Assembly (NCBI GenBank): GCA_018401495.1
Contig: JAGYJX010000005.1
Location: forward strand, 186,001 to 250,000
DNA length: 64,000 nt
Origin: Rhodospirillaceae bacterium
GTDB lineage: Bacteria; Pseudomonadota; Alphaproteobacteria; Thalassobaculales; Thalassobaculaceae
Direction: 5' to 3'
Part shown: positions 1 to 9,457 of the stretch, piece after piece
Layout: each line of letters starts with the position of its first letter
Position numbering within the stretch: position 1 is the stretch's first letter
Made by a program: the position numbers and the translations under genes
The notes under the pieces: model-generated
What the model was told of the DNA's origin: nothing
The model's input: only the letters and a program-made list of their open reading frames with translations
The model's database searches: none

Positions 1-67
1 GTGTCGGGGTTCATCACCGAACCATGGCGCGCCCCGGCGGGGATGGCAATGCGCCGGTCGGCGCGAC
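1..67 (-). pseudogene. Distal 3' remnant of the LysR gene, left of the ISAs1 insertion
   Basis: These bases continue the LysR-family gene that ends at 1332 on the other side of the insertion sequence. Joining the complement of 1332-1341 to the complement of base 57 and below keeps an open frame to the window edge without a stop, adding about 19 codons. The 10-base target duplication TCGGCGCGAC lies at 58-67. The native stop is not in the window, and the added residues do not resemble a typical LysR C-terminus, so a nearby small indel is also possible. Confidence 0.5.
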
Positions 68-1331
68 CAGGGCTCCGAACTCGGGTTAACGGACTTTCGT
101 GGTTGAGCGTGTCGTGATTCGCTGGGTCTCCCGATTTGCAGGAGATCCCATGACCCCGCAGGCGTTTGGAGAGAAGTCGCGCCTTGGCTCGCTACTGGAG
201 CACTTCTCCCGGATCGAGGACCCGCGCGAGCCGTGGCGGGTTGCGCATCCGCTGCCGGAAGTGCTGCTCCTGGTGGTGTGCGGCACGATCGCCGACTGCG
301 ATGACTATGACCACATCGCGGCGTGGGGCGAGGCGCACCTGGAGTTCCTGCGCGAGTTGCTGCCCTTCGATCATGGTGTGCCCGGCGGTCGCTGGCTGAC
401 GCTGCTGATGAACCGGATCGACCCTGAGCTGTTCTCGGCCTGCTTCACCGCCTGGGTGCGTGAGACCTGGCCGGACCGGCCGGACATCGTCGCCATCGAC
501 GGTAAGACTTCGCGGCGCAGCCACGACCGTAGCGCTGGCACGCCACCTCTGCACCTGGTGTCGGCCTTCGCCACCACCGCCCGCTTGGTCCTGGGCCAAG
601 AGGCGGTCTCGGATAAGTCCAATGAGACAACCGCCATTCCGATCCTGCTGGAGCGCTTGGCCATCAAGGATGGCCTCAAAGGCGCCATCGTCAGCATCGA
701 CGCCATTGCCTGCAACCCCACCATCGCCACCGCCATCAAGGACGCTGGCGCCGACTATCTGTTGGCCGTGAAGGCCAACCAGCCAACCCTGCGCGCCGAG
801 GTCGAGGAGTACTTCGCCACCGCGCCACACGAGGCACTCGATACCGTCACCGATCTCGACAAGGGGCACGGGCGGATCGAGGAACGCACCGTCACCGTCA
901 GCCGCGAGGCCGACTGGCTCGAAGGCGACCGCCGCTTCCCGGGCGAACTCCGTCTCCCCGGCGTGACCGCGATCGTCAAGGTACGCTCGCGAACCGAACT
1001 CAAGGACCGCTGCCGAACCGATACCCGCTACTACATCTCCTCAGCATCCCTCACTGCTGAGGCTGCCGCCCAGGCCGTGCGCGGCCACTGGGGCATCGAG
1101 AACCGCCTACATTGGGTCCTCGATGTCGTGTTCGGCGACGACCAAGCCCGACTGCGAACCGGCCACGGAGCCAAAAACATGGCCGTCGTCAGACACTTCG
1201 CAATCAACCTCGTCCGCACCGCAACCGACAAGAAAACCCTCAAGCTCAGACGGAAGCTCGCCGGTTGGGATACCGGGTACCTCGCATCAATCCTTGGCGT
1301 CAAAGCGCGTTAACCTGGATTCGGAGCCCTG
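68..1331 (+). mobile_element. Complete ISAs1-family insertion sequence
   Basis: The 1264-bp element has imperfect terminal inverted repeats. The left end starts CAGGGCTCCGAA at 68 and the right end is its complement, ending at 1331. Both ends share GGTTAACG about 16 bases in. It is flanked by identical 10-base duplications, TCGGCGCGAC, at 58-67 and 1332-1341, which fits the 8-10 bp duplications known for ISAs1. One intact transposase gene fills it. Intact ends, intact gene and exact target duplication indicate a recent insertion, into the 3' part of a LysR gene. Confidence 0.93.
150..1313 (+). CDS. ISAs1-family transposase
   Basis: DDE transposase of the ISAs1 (H-repeat associated) family. 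From the ATG at 150, preceded by GGAG at 141, it encodes about 387 residues, the usual family length. Visible landmarks are the N-terminal domain around FSRIEDPRE, the first catalytic Asp in VAIDGKTSR, the second in VSIDAIACN, and the C-terminal block HWGIENRLHWVLDVVF typical of the family. The longer in-frame start at 99 lacks a ribosome binding site. The frame is intact. It is the only gene of its element and would catalyse its transposition. Confidence 0.93.
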   Translation: MTPQAFGEKSRLGSLLEHFSRIEDPREPWRVAHPLPEVLLLVVCGTIADCDDYDHIAAWGEAHLEFLRELLPFDHGVPGGRWLTLLMNRIDPELFSACFTAWVRETWPDRPDIVAIDGKTSRRSHDRSAGTPPLHLVSAFATTARLVLGQEAVSDKSNETTAIPILLERLAIKDGLKGAIVSIDAIACNPTIATAIKDAGADYLLAVKANQPTLRAEVEEYFATAPHEALDTVTDLDKGHGRIEERTVTVSREADWLEGDRRFPGELRLPGVTAIVKVRSRTELKDRCRTDTRYYISSASLTAEAAAQAVRGHWGIENRLHWVLDVVFGDDQARLRTGHGAKNMAVVRHFAINLVRTATDKKTLKLRRKLAGWDTGYLASILGVKAR

Positions 1332-2249
1332 TCGGCGCGACCAGGGCGGCGCGGCGGCGACCGCGGCCAGCACCCCGCGCAGCCAGACGTGGCCCTGGTC
1401 GCCGCGATGCCGGCGGTGCCAATACAGCGACCATCGAAACCCGGTTTCCTCGAACGGCGGCCGGCGCAGCGCGATCCGCCCGTCGACCGCGAACCGGCCG
1501 GCAATGCTGAGCGGCATCGTCGCGACAAGGTCCGAACGGGCCACGATCTCCGGCACCGCCAACCAGTGCGGTACCGTCAGCGCCACCGTCCGCGCGACGT
1601 CGGCGGCGGACAGCTGCCGGTCGGCGAACCTGTCGTCGATCGGGCTCTGAGCGACTTTAACATGGCGCAGCGCCAGGAACCCGTCCAGCGAGGCCACCCG
1701 CTCGATCGCCGGGTGGCCAGCCCGGATGACCACCACCACCTGATCCTCGCGCAGGACCATCTCATCGATCGATTTGGACGCCGCCAACCCGGTGCTGACG
1801 GCCATGTCCACCCGGTTTACCTCCAACGCGTCGAGGGTGGCCTCCGGGGAGAGGTGAACGGTCTCGATGGCGGTGCCGGGGGCTTCGCGCGACAGCCGAT
1901 CCGATACCCCGGGCAGGATGAGGAACGACAGCAGGTCGGACATGCGGATCGTGAAGCCCCGCCGACTGTCGCGCGGGACGAAGGCATCGGGCTCGTAGAT
2001 CAGGCGCTCGACGTCGCGGAGCACCCGACGAATCTCCGGCTCGAGTTCCAGGGCGCGGGCCGTCGGCCGCATTTCGCTGCCTTGCTTGACCAGCAGGTCA
2101 TCGCCGAACACCTGGCGCAGCCGCCCGAGGGCAGCGCTCATCCCCGGCTGGCCGATGCCCAGCGTCCGGGCGGCGCGCGTCACGTGCCGGGTCTTGAGCA
2201 GCGCATCAAGGGCCACCAGGAGGTTGAGGTCGAGCTGGCGGAGGTTCAC
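1332..2249 (-). pseudogene. LysR-family regulator, 3' end interrupted by ISAs1
   Basis: NodD-like LysR transcription regulator. An N-terminal winged HTH (LLKTRHVTRAARTLGIGQPG, residues about 18-37) is followed by the effector-binding fold, including a predicted hinge near residue 95 and the block VPEIVARSDLVATMPLSIA. It starts with GTG at 2249, overlapping the stop of the upstream CoA-transferase by four bases, so the genes are co-transcribed and translationally coupled. About 306 native residues remain. As it stands, the frame continues 14 codons into the IS and stops at 1287, so the truncated protein may still work. The regulator probably controls the CoA-transferase/dehalogenase operon it belongs to (inference from position). 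Confidence 0.85.
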
Positions 2250-3436
2250 TGGATAACCCCGCCCTCCCGCAGCGCCCGCAGTTCCTCGCCTCCGAGCCCC
2301 AGAAGCTCGCCGAGCACGCTGTCGGTGTGCTCGCCCAGCCTCGGCGGAGCCGCGTAGGCATCGAGCGGCGTCGCGCTCAGTCCCACCGGGCTCTTGATCA
2401 TCCGGACCCGGCCGGCGCTCGGGTGATCGACCTCGGCGACCATGCCGCGGGCCGCGAGGAGGTCGCCGTCACAGACCTCGCCGACGCTGCGGATGGCGCC
2501 GCACGGGACGCCGGCGGCGTCCAGGCACTCCAGCCAGTCGGCCCGCGAACGCAGCTTCACGATCGCCTGCACCAGCGGGATCAGCTCCACCCGGTTGCGG
2601 ACCCGGTCGGCTGCCGTCCCGAAGCGCGGGTCGTCCACGATGTCGAGGCATCCGGCGGCGGCGCAGAAACGCCGCCACAGATCGTCGTTGGCGACGCCCA
2701 GGTTGATCCAGCCGTCGGCCGTCTCGAAGGTCTCGTATGGGACGATGGTGGCGTGGCCGTTGCCGCGCCGGCGCGGGCTCGACCCGGTTGCGAAGTAGAT
2801 GCCGGCGTTGAAGGTGAGCAGCGCCGCCACCGCCTCGTACATCGACACCTTGACGTGCTGGCCCTCGCCGCTGTCCCGCCGGGCGTACAGCGCGGCCAGG
2901 ATGCCCTGCGCCGCGGTCAGGCCCGACACCAGGTCGGCGATCGAGGTGCCGACCTTCTGGGGCGGCCCGTCGCTCTGGCCGGTCAGGTCCATGATGCCGG
3001 CCTCGCCCTGCACGATGACGTCGTAGCCCGCTCGGTTGCGCTGCGGCCCGGTGTCCCCGAAGCCCGATATCGACGCGTAGACGATCGACGGCCGCACCGC
3101 CCGCACCGCCTCATAGCCCATTCCGAGGCGGTCCATGGCGCCCGGGCGGAAATTCTCGACCAACACGTCGCTCTCGGCGATCAGGCGCCACAGGATCTCC
3201 CGCCCCCTCTCGCTCTTGAGGTCGATCGCCACGCCGCGCTTGCTGCGGTTGATCGACAGGAAGTAGGCGGACTGGTCGCCCTGGTAGGGCGGCGCGAAGG
3301 CGCGCGAGTCGTCGCCGGCCCCCGGGCGCTCGACCTTGATGACATCGGCCCCGAGATCGGCGAGCTGCATCGTGCAGAACGGCCCGGAGACCACCCGGGT
3401 CAGGTCCAGCACCCGAATTCCGTCGAGCGGCCGCAT
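2246..3436 (-). CDS. CaiB/BaiF (family III) CoA-transferase
   Basis: Family III CoA-transferase of 396 residues, which moves CoA between carboxylic acids in the cytoplasm. It begins with the family signature (LDGIRVLDLTRVVSGPFCTM), has the nucleotide/CoA region around NRSKRGVAIDLKS, and carries the predicted catalytic Asp in SIADLVSG (residue about 168). Length is normal. It lies 7 bases downstream of a haloacid-dehalogenase-like gene and overlaps the LysR gene, forming a three-gene operon. The acid substrate cannot be read from sequence; carnitine, oxalate and formate are characterised family examples. Confidence 0.92.
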   Translation of the reverse strand: MRPLDGIRVLDLTRVVSGPFCTMQLADLGADVIKVERPGAGDDSRAFAPPYQGDQSAYFLSINRSKRGVAIDLKSERGREILWRLIAESDVLVENFRPGAMDRLGMGYEAVRAVRPSIVYASISGFGDTGPQRNRAGYDVIVQGEAGIMDLTGQSDGPPQKVGTSIADLVSGLTAAQGILAALYARRDSGEGQHVKVSMYEAVAALLTFNAGIYFATGSSPRRRGNGHATIVPYETFETADGWINLGVANDDLWRRFCAAAGCLDIVDDPRFGTAADRVRNRVELIPLVQAIVKLRSRADWLECLDAAGVPCGAIRSVGEVCDGDLLAARGMVAEVDHPSAGRVRMIKSPVGLSATPLDAYAAPPRLGEHTDSVLGELLGLGGEELRALREGGVIQ

Positions 3437-3443
3437 GGCGCGG

Positions 3444-4152
3444 TCAGCCCAGCGCCGAGGCGAGTTCGGCGAAGTCCTTCACGATCAGGTCCGGCTGATG
3501 CGGCGTGACGCCGAACGGGCCGGCGGCGCCGGTCGATGAACGCCGTGCGCATGCCATAGGCCTTGGCGCCGATGCAGTCGAAGGCGTGGTTGGCGACAAA
3601 CAGGCAGCTCGAGCGGTCGAGCCCGATCAGTTCCTCGGCCTTCGCGTAGGTCTTCCAGTGCGGCTTGAAATAGCCGGCCTCCTGCACCGAGATCACGTGG
3701 TCGAAGGGAAAGCCGATGTGCGGCCCGGCCGCCTTCAGCATGTCGCGGTCGCCATTCGACAGGATGGCGAGCTGGTAGCCGGTGGCCCTCAGCGTCCGCA
3801 GGGCGGCGATCACGTCCGGAAACGGCTTCAGGCTTTCGATCTGGGCCACCAGCCAGCGGACCTCGTCCTGGGTGTAGGCGATGCCGCAGCGGTCCATCAC
3901 ATAGGACACCGCCCGGTGCCCGATCTCCCGGTAAGGCGTGTGCCCGCGGTCGCAGAGCGCGTCGATCATCGAGTTCTCGAAGTGCGTCCGCCGCCACCAG
4001 GTCACGAACCGGTGCGGCTCGTCGTCCCATCCCTTCGCCTTCAGGAACGGCGCGACCGCTTCCGCGAGCCCCGATTGCATGTCGACGACGGTGCCGTACT
4101 GGTCGAAGACCAGCGCCTTGATCTCGCGCTTCAGGATGTCGGGTCGTTCCAT
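3444..4152 (-). pseudogene. HAD-type (S)-2-haloacid dehalogenase-like protein, frameshifted near the 3' end
   Basis: Haloacid dehalogenase-superfamily hydrolase of the type II class. Motif I is FDQYGT with nucleophile Asp17 and the DxYGT pattern of 2-haloacid dehalogenases. Motif II is LSNGD, motif III is the Lys of GYFKP, and motif IV is around NHAFDCIGAKAYGM. After residue about 207 the uninterrupted frame turns into Arg-rich sequence. A one-base shift at 3515-3535 restores a natural end (PFGVTPHQPDLIVKDFAELA) with a TGA at 3444. It is the first gene of the operon with the CoA-transferase. The indel sits in a GC run and may be a consensus error. Confidence 0.85.
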
Positions 4153-4309
4153 TGTCTCGCTCTCCCACGCTGCGGTGACATCCTCACTGTCCCCCTTCTC
4201 GTTCCATCAAGGTAATCGATAATTGCGATATCCACATCGTCCGCAGCGATCATTCTGGAAGCCGGCTGCGTGAAACTCGCCAGCCGCCTCTTTCGCAGCG
4301 TTATCTTCC

Positions 4310-4324
4310 GTCGTATATAACGAC
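4310..4324. promoter_or_regulatory. Short dyad immediately upstream of moaA
   Basis: GTCGT-ATATA-ACGAC is a 5-bp dyad with an AT loop that ends one base before the moaA start codon at 4326. It is the most AT-rich point of the 173-bp gap between the divergent HAD and moaA genes. It could be a -10 region, an operator half or chance. Confidence 0.2.
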
Positions 4325-4325
4325 G

Positions 4326-5366
4326 ATGACTGAACCGACGATCCTACCTCGCCCGACCGCCCGCCCGGCGCCGCTGATCGACCCGTTCCAGCGCCCGATC
4401 AGCTATCTGCGGGTGTCCGTGACCGATCGCTGCGACTTCCGCTGCGTGTACTGCATGTCGGAGAACATGACCTTCCTGCCGAAGGCCGACGTGCTGTCGC
4501 TCGAGGAACTGGCACGGCTGTGCAACGCGTTCGTCGATCTCGGCGTCCGGAAGCTGCGCCTGACCGGCGGCGAACCCCTGGTCCGGCGCAACATCATGTG
4601 GCTGGTGCGCGAACTCGGCCGACGCCTCGACGGCGGCGGCCTCGAGGAATTGACGGTCACCACCAACGGTTCGCAGCTCGCGCGCTACGCGGCTGAACTG
4701 GTCGATGCCGGCGTCCGGCGGGTCAACGTCTCGATCGACACCCTCGATCCGGACAAGTTCCAGGCGATCACCCGCTGGGGCAAGCTCGACAAGGTGCTGG
4801 AAGGGCTGGAAGCGGCCGACCGCGCCGGCCTGGCGGTCAAGATCAACGCGGTTGCGCTGAAGGGCGTGAACGACGGCGAACTCGCCGACATGGTGCGCTG
4901 GTGCGGCGACCGCGGTTACGACATGACCGTCATCGAGGTCATGCCGATGGGAGACGTCGGCGGCGAGACCCGGGTCGATCAGTACCTGCCGCTGTCGATG
5001 GTGCGCGCCGGGCTGTCCGAGCGCTTCACCCTGACCGACATCCCCTACAAGACCGGCGGGCCGGCGCGCTACGTCACGGTCGAGGAGACCGGCGGCCGGC
5101 TCGGCTTCATCACGCCCCTGACCCACAATTTCTGCGAGAGCTGCAACCGCGTGCGGTTGACCTGCACCGGCACGCTGTACATGTGCCTCGGCCAGGACGA
5201 TGCCGCCGACCTGCGGGCTCCGTTGCGCGCCTCCGATGACGACACCCTGCTAGAGGCGGCGGTGCGGGAGGCGATCGCGCGCAAGCCCAAGGGTCACGAC
5301 TTCATCATCGACCGCCGCCATCAACGGCCGGCGGTCGCCCGCCACATGAGCGTGACCGGCGGCTGA
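4326..5366 (+). CDS. moaA: GTP 3',8-cyclase MoaA
   Basis: Radical-SAM enzyme for the first step of molybdenum cofactor synthesis, converting GTP to 3',8-cyclo-GTP. The N-terminal SAM cluster motif is CDFRCVYC (Cys36, Cys40, Cys43). The C-terminal second cluster lies in [13 protein letters not shown]. The protein ends in Gly-Gly, as required for MoaA function. At 346 residues it is full length and uninterrupted. The GG(E)P-type SAM motif is seen in LTGGEPLVR. It stands alone, facing a convergent gene for a secreted protein; moaC and other mo genes are not in the window. Confidence 0.97.
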   Translation: MTEPTILPRPTARPAPLIDPFQRPISYLRVSVTDRCDFRCVYCMSENMTFLPKADVLSLEELARLCNAFVDLGVRKLRLTGGEPLVRRNIMWLVRELGRRLDGGGLEELTVTTNGSQLARYAAELVDAGVRRVNVSIDTLDPDKFQAITRWGKLDKVLEGLEAADRAGLAVKINAVALKGVNDGELADMVRWCGDRGYDMTVIEVMPMGDVGGETRVDQYLPLSMVRAGLSERFTLTDIPYKTGGPARYVTVEETGGRLGFITPLTHNFCESCNRVRLTCTGTLYMCLGQDDAADLRAPLRASDDDTLLEAAVREAIARKPKGHDFIIDRRHQRPAVARHMSVTGG

Positions 5367-5386
5367 ACCGGCCGGATCCGCGGCCC

Positions 5387-5893
5387 TCAGTGGATCTCGA
5401 TCTGGTGCGACCAGGTCTTGCCGTCGCTGAGGGTGATCTGGGTGAAACCCAGGATCTTCAGCAGGTCGAGAAAAGTGTAGTTGCCCTGCGGATCCAGTTC
5501 GCGGAACACCGACGTGGTGCGCGACGTCGCGGTCAGCATCGCGAGCAGCGCCCGGGCCCGGTACAGCGTGTCCATCGGACCATCGTGCAGGCCGACCATG
5601 ATCAATTTCTCCGCCTCGGCGCCCTTCGCGTACATTGCGGTGATCGGGTAGTAGGGCCGCTCGGTCTGGCCGGCGGTCACCCCGGTGACAAACCCGACCC
5701 GGCGCGTGCGGTCGGAATCGGGCAGCGTCTCGGCCCGCGAATGGTAGATTTCGGTCGAGGAAACTTCCGGATAGTAGTAGCCGGCGTGCCGGTCCTGAGC
5801 CGAGGCGGCTCCTGTCAGTGACAGGGTTACAGCGAGCGCGCAAACCACGCCCACCCCCACCCGTCGGGCCGTTGGTCCGAATTCCCAGATCAT
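5387..5893 (-). CDS. Secreted conserved hypothetical protein
   Basis: A protein of about 168 residues with a clear N-terminal signal peptide (hydrophobic core [17 protein letters not shown], cleavage likely after ASA), so it is probably periplasmic. The ATG at 5893 was chosen because GGAGAGGA lies just upstream on the coding strand. The longer start at 5941 lacks this. The mature part has no motif I can assign; it contains [18 protein letters not shown] and a [10 protein letters not shown] segment. It sits between moaA (convergent) and nadK (divergent). Function unknown. Confidence 0.75.
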   Translation of the reverse strand: MIWEFGPTARRVGVGVVCALAVTLSLTGAASAQDRHAGYYYPEVSSTEIYHSRAETLPDSDRTRRVGFVTGVTAGQTERPYYPITAMYAKGAEAEKLIMVGLHDGPMDTLYRARALLAMLTATSRTTSVFRELDPQGNYTFLDLLKILGFTQITLSDGKTWSHQIEIH

Positions 5894-5997
5894 CGTGTCC
5901 TCTCCATGCCGCATCGGACGCTTTGGCGCCGGCCGCATCATCGCCTATCTTGCCGGCCGGCGCGATCCGGCGCCGCGCCCCTGGCGGAGGACGACGC

Positions 5998-6765
5998 GTG
6001 ACCGAGATGAGCATGGCCTTCGTGTCGGCCTCGGGCGACGAGGCCCGCGAGGCCCGGGAGGCGCTGGTCGACCGCTATGGCCAGGCCACCGTCGATCACG
6101 CCGATGTGGTGATAGCGCTCGGCGGTGACGGCCACATGCTGGAGACGCTGCGCGCCGCCATCGGCGCCGGCCGCCCGATCTACGGCATGAACCGCGGCAC
6201 TGTCGGCTTCCTGATGAACGAGTACCGGGTCGAGGGGCTGCCCGACCGGATCCGGAAGGCCCAACCGGTGACGCTGTACCCGCTGCGGATGCGGGCCGTC
6301 GGCCGCGACGGGTCGGTCACCGAAGGTCTGGCGATCAACGAGGTCTCGCTGTTCCGGGCGTCGGCCCAGGCCGCAAAGATCCGCATCCGGGTCGATGGCG
6401 TGGTGCGCCTCGAGGAGTTGGTCTGCGACGGCGTGCTGGTCGCCACGCCGGCCGGATCGACGGCCTACAACCTCTCGGCCCACGGCCCGATCATTCCGCT
6501 CGGCGCCGACATCCTGGCGCTGACTCCGATCAGCGCGTTTCGTCCGCGGCGCTGGCGCGGCGCACTCCTGCCGCACTCGGCGCGCATCTCGTTCGAGGCC
6601 ATCCGGCCGGAGAAGCGGCCGCTGAACGCCGTGGCCGACGTGATGGAAGTCAGGGACGTCGCCTCCGTCGAGGTGTGGGAGGACCGGACGGTGCATCTGA
6701 CGGTGCTGTACGACCCCGAGCACAACCTCGAGGAACGGGTCCTCAAGGAACAGTTCGCCCCCTGA
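5998..6765 (+). CDS. nadK: NAD kinase
   Basis: ATP-NAD kinase that phosphorylates NAD+ to NADP+ in the cytosol. The catalytic GGDG motif is in [15 protein letters not shown] (residues about 40-46), followed by [10 protein letters not shown] and the conserved [16 protein letters not shown] block. At about 255 residues it matches the short alphaproteobacterial form. The start is GTG 5998, with ATG 6007 or 6013 as alternatives; upstream codons belong to the divergent gene's promoter region. The downstream oxidoreductase starts 26 bases later, so co-transcription is likely. Confidence 0.93.
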   Translation: MTEMSMAFVSASGDEAREAREALVDRYGQATVDHADVVIALGGDGHMLETLRAAIGAGRPIYGMNRGTVGFLMNEYRVEGLPDRIRKAQPVTLYPLRMRAVGRDGSVTEGLAINEVSLFRASAQAAKIRIRVDGVVRLEELVCDGVLVATPAGSTAYNLSAHGPIIPLGADILALTPISAFRPRRWRGALLPHSARISFEAIRPEKRPLNAVADVMEVRDVASVEVWEDRTVHLTVLYDPEHNLEERVLKEQFAP

Positions 6766-6791
6766 ACGCCCCTCAACGTCGGAGATCTCCA

Positions 6792-7948
6792 GTGACCACG
6801 ACCACCTGCGACGCGCTGATCATCGGCGGCGGCATGGCCGGCGCCTCGTGCGGCTATTTCCTGGCGGACGACGCCCGGGTCGTTCTGCTGGAGCGCGAAG
6901 AGCAGCCCGGTTACCACACCACGGGCCGCTCGGCGGCGCTGTTCTACGAGAGCTACGGCAACGCCGTGATCCGCCGGATCACCAAAGCGACCCGCGGCTT
7001 CCTCGAGACCCCGCCGGAAGGCTTCGCGAGCGGACCGATCCTGTCGCCGCGCGGCATGCTGACCGTCGCGACCCCCGATCTGGAAGCCCGCCTCGACGCC
7101 ATGGCCGGCCAGGAGGTCGGACCACGCACCGAGACGCTCACCGGGGACGCCTTGTTCGACCTCGCGCCGTTCCTGCGCCGGGACCGGATCGTGAAGGGCA
7201 TCTACGAACCGGACGCGATGGACATCGACGTGAACGCCCTGCTGCAGGGTTTCCTGCGCGGGCTAAGGGCCAAGGGTGGCCGCACGGTTACCGACGCCGA
7301 AGTCCTGTCGATGGCGCGGACGGGGACCGCGTGGCGCGTCGAGACGCGGGCCGGCGCCTTCGAGGCGCCGGTCGTGATCAACGCCGCCGGCGCCTGGTGC
7401 GACGCGATCGCGGCCATGGCCGGGGTCCCGCCGGTCGGCCTGGTCCCGAAGCGCCGCACCGCCTTCACCTTCGACCCGCCGGCCGGAGCCGACGTGGCGC
7501 GCTGGCCGGGCGTCGATCTCTGCGACGAGAGCTGGTACGTGATCCCGAGCGGCGGCCGCATCCTCGGCAGCCCGGCCGACGAGACCCCGTCGGAACCCTG
7601 CGACGCCCAGCCCGACGAGTACGATGTCGCGGTTGCCGTCGACCGGATCCAGACCGACACCACCTTCGAGATCCGCCGCCTGGCGTCGCGCTGGGCCGGC
7701 CTGCGCAGCTTCGTCGCCGACAAGTCCCCGGTGGCGGGCTTCGACCCCGAGGCCGACGGATTCCTGTGGCTCGCCGGCCAAGGCGGCTACGGCATCCAGA
7801 CTTCGGCCGGCATGGGCCGGCCTGTCGGCGGCGCTCGCCGCTCGGCGGCGACCTGCCGGCCGACATGGCGGCACTCGGCCTCACCCGGGAGGATCTGGCG
7901 CCGGACCGTCCGGCGCTTGCCTCGGCCCGGCAGACCGGCGGCGTCTGA
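6792..7948 (+). pseudogene. FAD-dependent D-amino acid/glycine oxidase-family protein, one frameshift near the end
   Basis: DAO-family flavoprotein. The N-terminal Rossmann motif GGGMAGASCGYFLA (residues 11-24) binds FAD. The C-terminal FAD/substrate block WLAGQGGYGIQTSAGMG marks the glycine-oxidase/amine-oxidase class. GTG 6792 is preceded by GGAG. Shortly after AGMG the frame slips at about 7815-7845. The alternative frame supplies DLPADMAALGLTREDLAPD and a stop at 7948, the expected end. Without correction the frame would run antisense through the neighbouring kinase gene to 8312. The substrate is unknown, presumably an amino acid or sarcosine-like amine. Confidence 0.85.
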
Positions 7949-9004
7949 CGCCGCGGCGGGATCAGGTGCGGTCGCCGACCCCGGCCGCACCCGCTCGGCC
8001 GGGAACAGCATTTTGACCGTCGTGCCCTCGCCGGGCACGCTCTCGACGCTGAGGCGTCCGCCGTGCAACTCCATCATCGACCGCGCCAGCGGCAGGCCGA
8101 GGCCGGTGCCCTCGTGCTGGCGCGCCTGGACCGAGTCGATCTGTCCGAACGGCGTCAGCGCGACCTTGATATCCTCGGCCGACATCCCGATACCGGAATC
8201 GACGACGGTGACAGCGAGGCTGCCGTCGTCCAGCAAAACCAGTCCCAGCCGCACGCCGCCGCCCGGGGCGGTGAACTTGACCGCGTTCGAGAGGACGTTG
8301 ATCAGGACCTGACGGACCATCCGCTCCACCGCCACCAGGCCGACCGGTGCGTCGGGCAGGCGGCATTTGAGGTCCACGTCGCCACGTTCGGCCAGCGGCC
8401 CCACGATCGTGATCGCCGACGCGACCACGCGGGCCACGTCGATCTCGGCGTCCGGTTCGATCGCCACCTTGCCGGACTCGATCCGGGCGATGTCGAGAAT
8501 GTCGTTGATGATTTCCAGCAGATGGGCGCCGCTGGCGTTGATGTCCCGCGCGTAGCCGCGGTAGCGCGGGTTTTCCAGCGCCCCGAGGCGCTGGTTCGCC
8601 ATGATGTCGGAGAAGCCGATGATGGCGTTCAGCGGTGTCCGCAGTTCGTGGCTCATCGAGGCGATGAAGGTCGACTTTGCCTCGTTCGCCTGCTCGGCGT
8701 TGTGCAGCGCCCAGGCCAGGCGATCGGTCATCAGGCGCAGCGCGCGGCGCGACGTCAGGAGTTCGCGGATGATGCTCTGCGCGTAGACGATGATGGGCGT
8801 CACGGCCACCACCGTCACGAAGGCGGTCGCCGCCAACTTCGCGAGGTCGAACTCATGCAGCCCGAGCGCCGCCAGCAGGATATGGAGCGACATCGCGGCC
8901 GCGAGTGTTCCCGACAGCAGGATCGCGGTGACCGCGACCATGCTCATCCGGCCGAGCCGGCGCTTGACGGCGGCCAGCATACCGACACGGTCCGGCACGC
9001 GCAT
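7787..9004 (-). CDS. Membrane sensor histidine kinase
   Basis: Two-component sensor kinase. Two predicted membrane helices (around VAVTAILLSGTLAAAMSL and LAATAFVTVVAVTPIIVYA) are followed by HisKA with the phospho-acceptor His in SMSHELRTPLNAIIGFSD. An HATPase follows, with N box NVLSNAVKFT, G1 VVDSGIGMS and G2 GTGLGLPLA. No extracellular sensor domain of any size is visible. ATG 9004 or an upstream GTG may be the start. The frame as read overlaps the convergent oxidase by about 160 bases. A one-base shift near 7990 would instead give a natural stop at 7962, just beyond the oxidase stop, which I consider more likely. No response regulator is adjacent. Confidence 0.88.
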   Translation of the reverse strand: MRVPDRVGMLAAVKRRLGRMSMVAVTAILLSGTLAAAMSLHILLAALGLHEFDLAKLAATAFVTVVAVTPIIVYAQSIIRELLTSRRALRLMTDRLAWALHNAEQANEAKSTFIASMSHELRTPLNAIIGFSDIMANQRLGALENPRYRGYARDINASGAHLLEIINDILDIARIESGKVAIEPDAEIDVARVVASAITIVGPLAERGDVDLKCRLPDAPVGLVAVERMVRQVLINVLSNAVKFTAPGGGVRLGLVLLDDGSLAVTVVDSGIGMSAEDIKVALTPFGQIDSVQARQHEGTGLGLPLARSMMELHGGRLSVESVPGEGTTVKMLFPAERVRPGSATAPDPAAASDAAGLPGRGKRRTVRRQILPGEAECRHVGRQVAAERRAPPTGRPMPAEVWMP

Positions 9005-9457
9005 AGCGCCGCCGTGCGGCGCGCTGGACGCCTCGCCCTCCGTCGATACGCCGGCACCACCGTCACCGTTCCGATCGCCTTCGATGACTGCTCTTTGAAA
9101 ATCAAAAACTCGCAGAAAACCCTTAACATTCGGTTTCTTGGCGGCAGGATCGTTGCTCCGACGCCGCTCCAGGCACAGGCGCTTCTCAAAGACTGCCGGG
9201 CGGTGACAAATCAGCCTCAACCCGGTTGCCGGTCCGTTTCGACAGGAACCGGTGCTGGTGTTTCGCGTCTACAAGGTCGATGCCGGGTTTCCGACACCAG
9301 ACAAGGCAATCACACGATGCCCACCACGCAGTTCCGTTCGCCGCCACTGTCGCCACGCTGCCTGACCGACCAGAATGACCATGAGCGGCACTTTGACAGC
9401 GGGTCCGGTGGCCCGTATCAAGCGGCGCGACGCAACAACTCGGTCACGGACGCGGTC
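9005..9457. other. Intergenic leader region between histidine kinase and cysD
   Basis: About 450 bases without a convincing gene. It contains an AT-rich tract near 9090-9135, unlike its surroundings, which probably holds the divergent promoters. A 7-bp stem, CTGGTGT (9255-9261) pairing with ACACCAG (9294-9300), lies in the cysD leader. A GGAAC-N16-CGTC sequence begins at 9245, one base off the EcfG -35/-10 consensus. I could not recognise a known sulfur riboswitch. Confidence 0.35.

Noticed and set aside
9255..9300. cysD leader stem as a sulfur-responsive riboswitch
   Set aside because: Only one 7-bp stem is visible, with no conserved core of any SAM or related riboswitch class that I can recognise.
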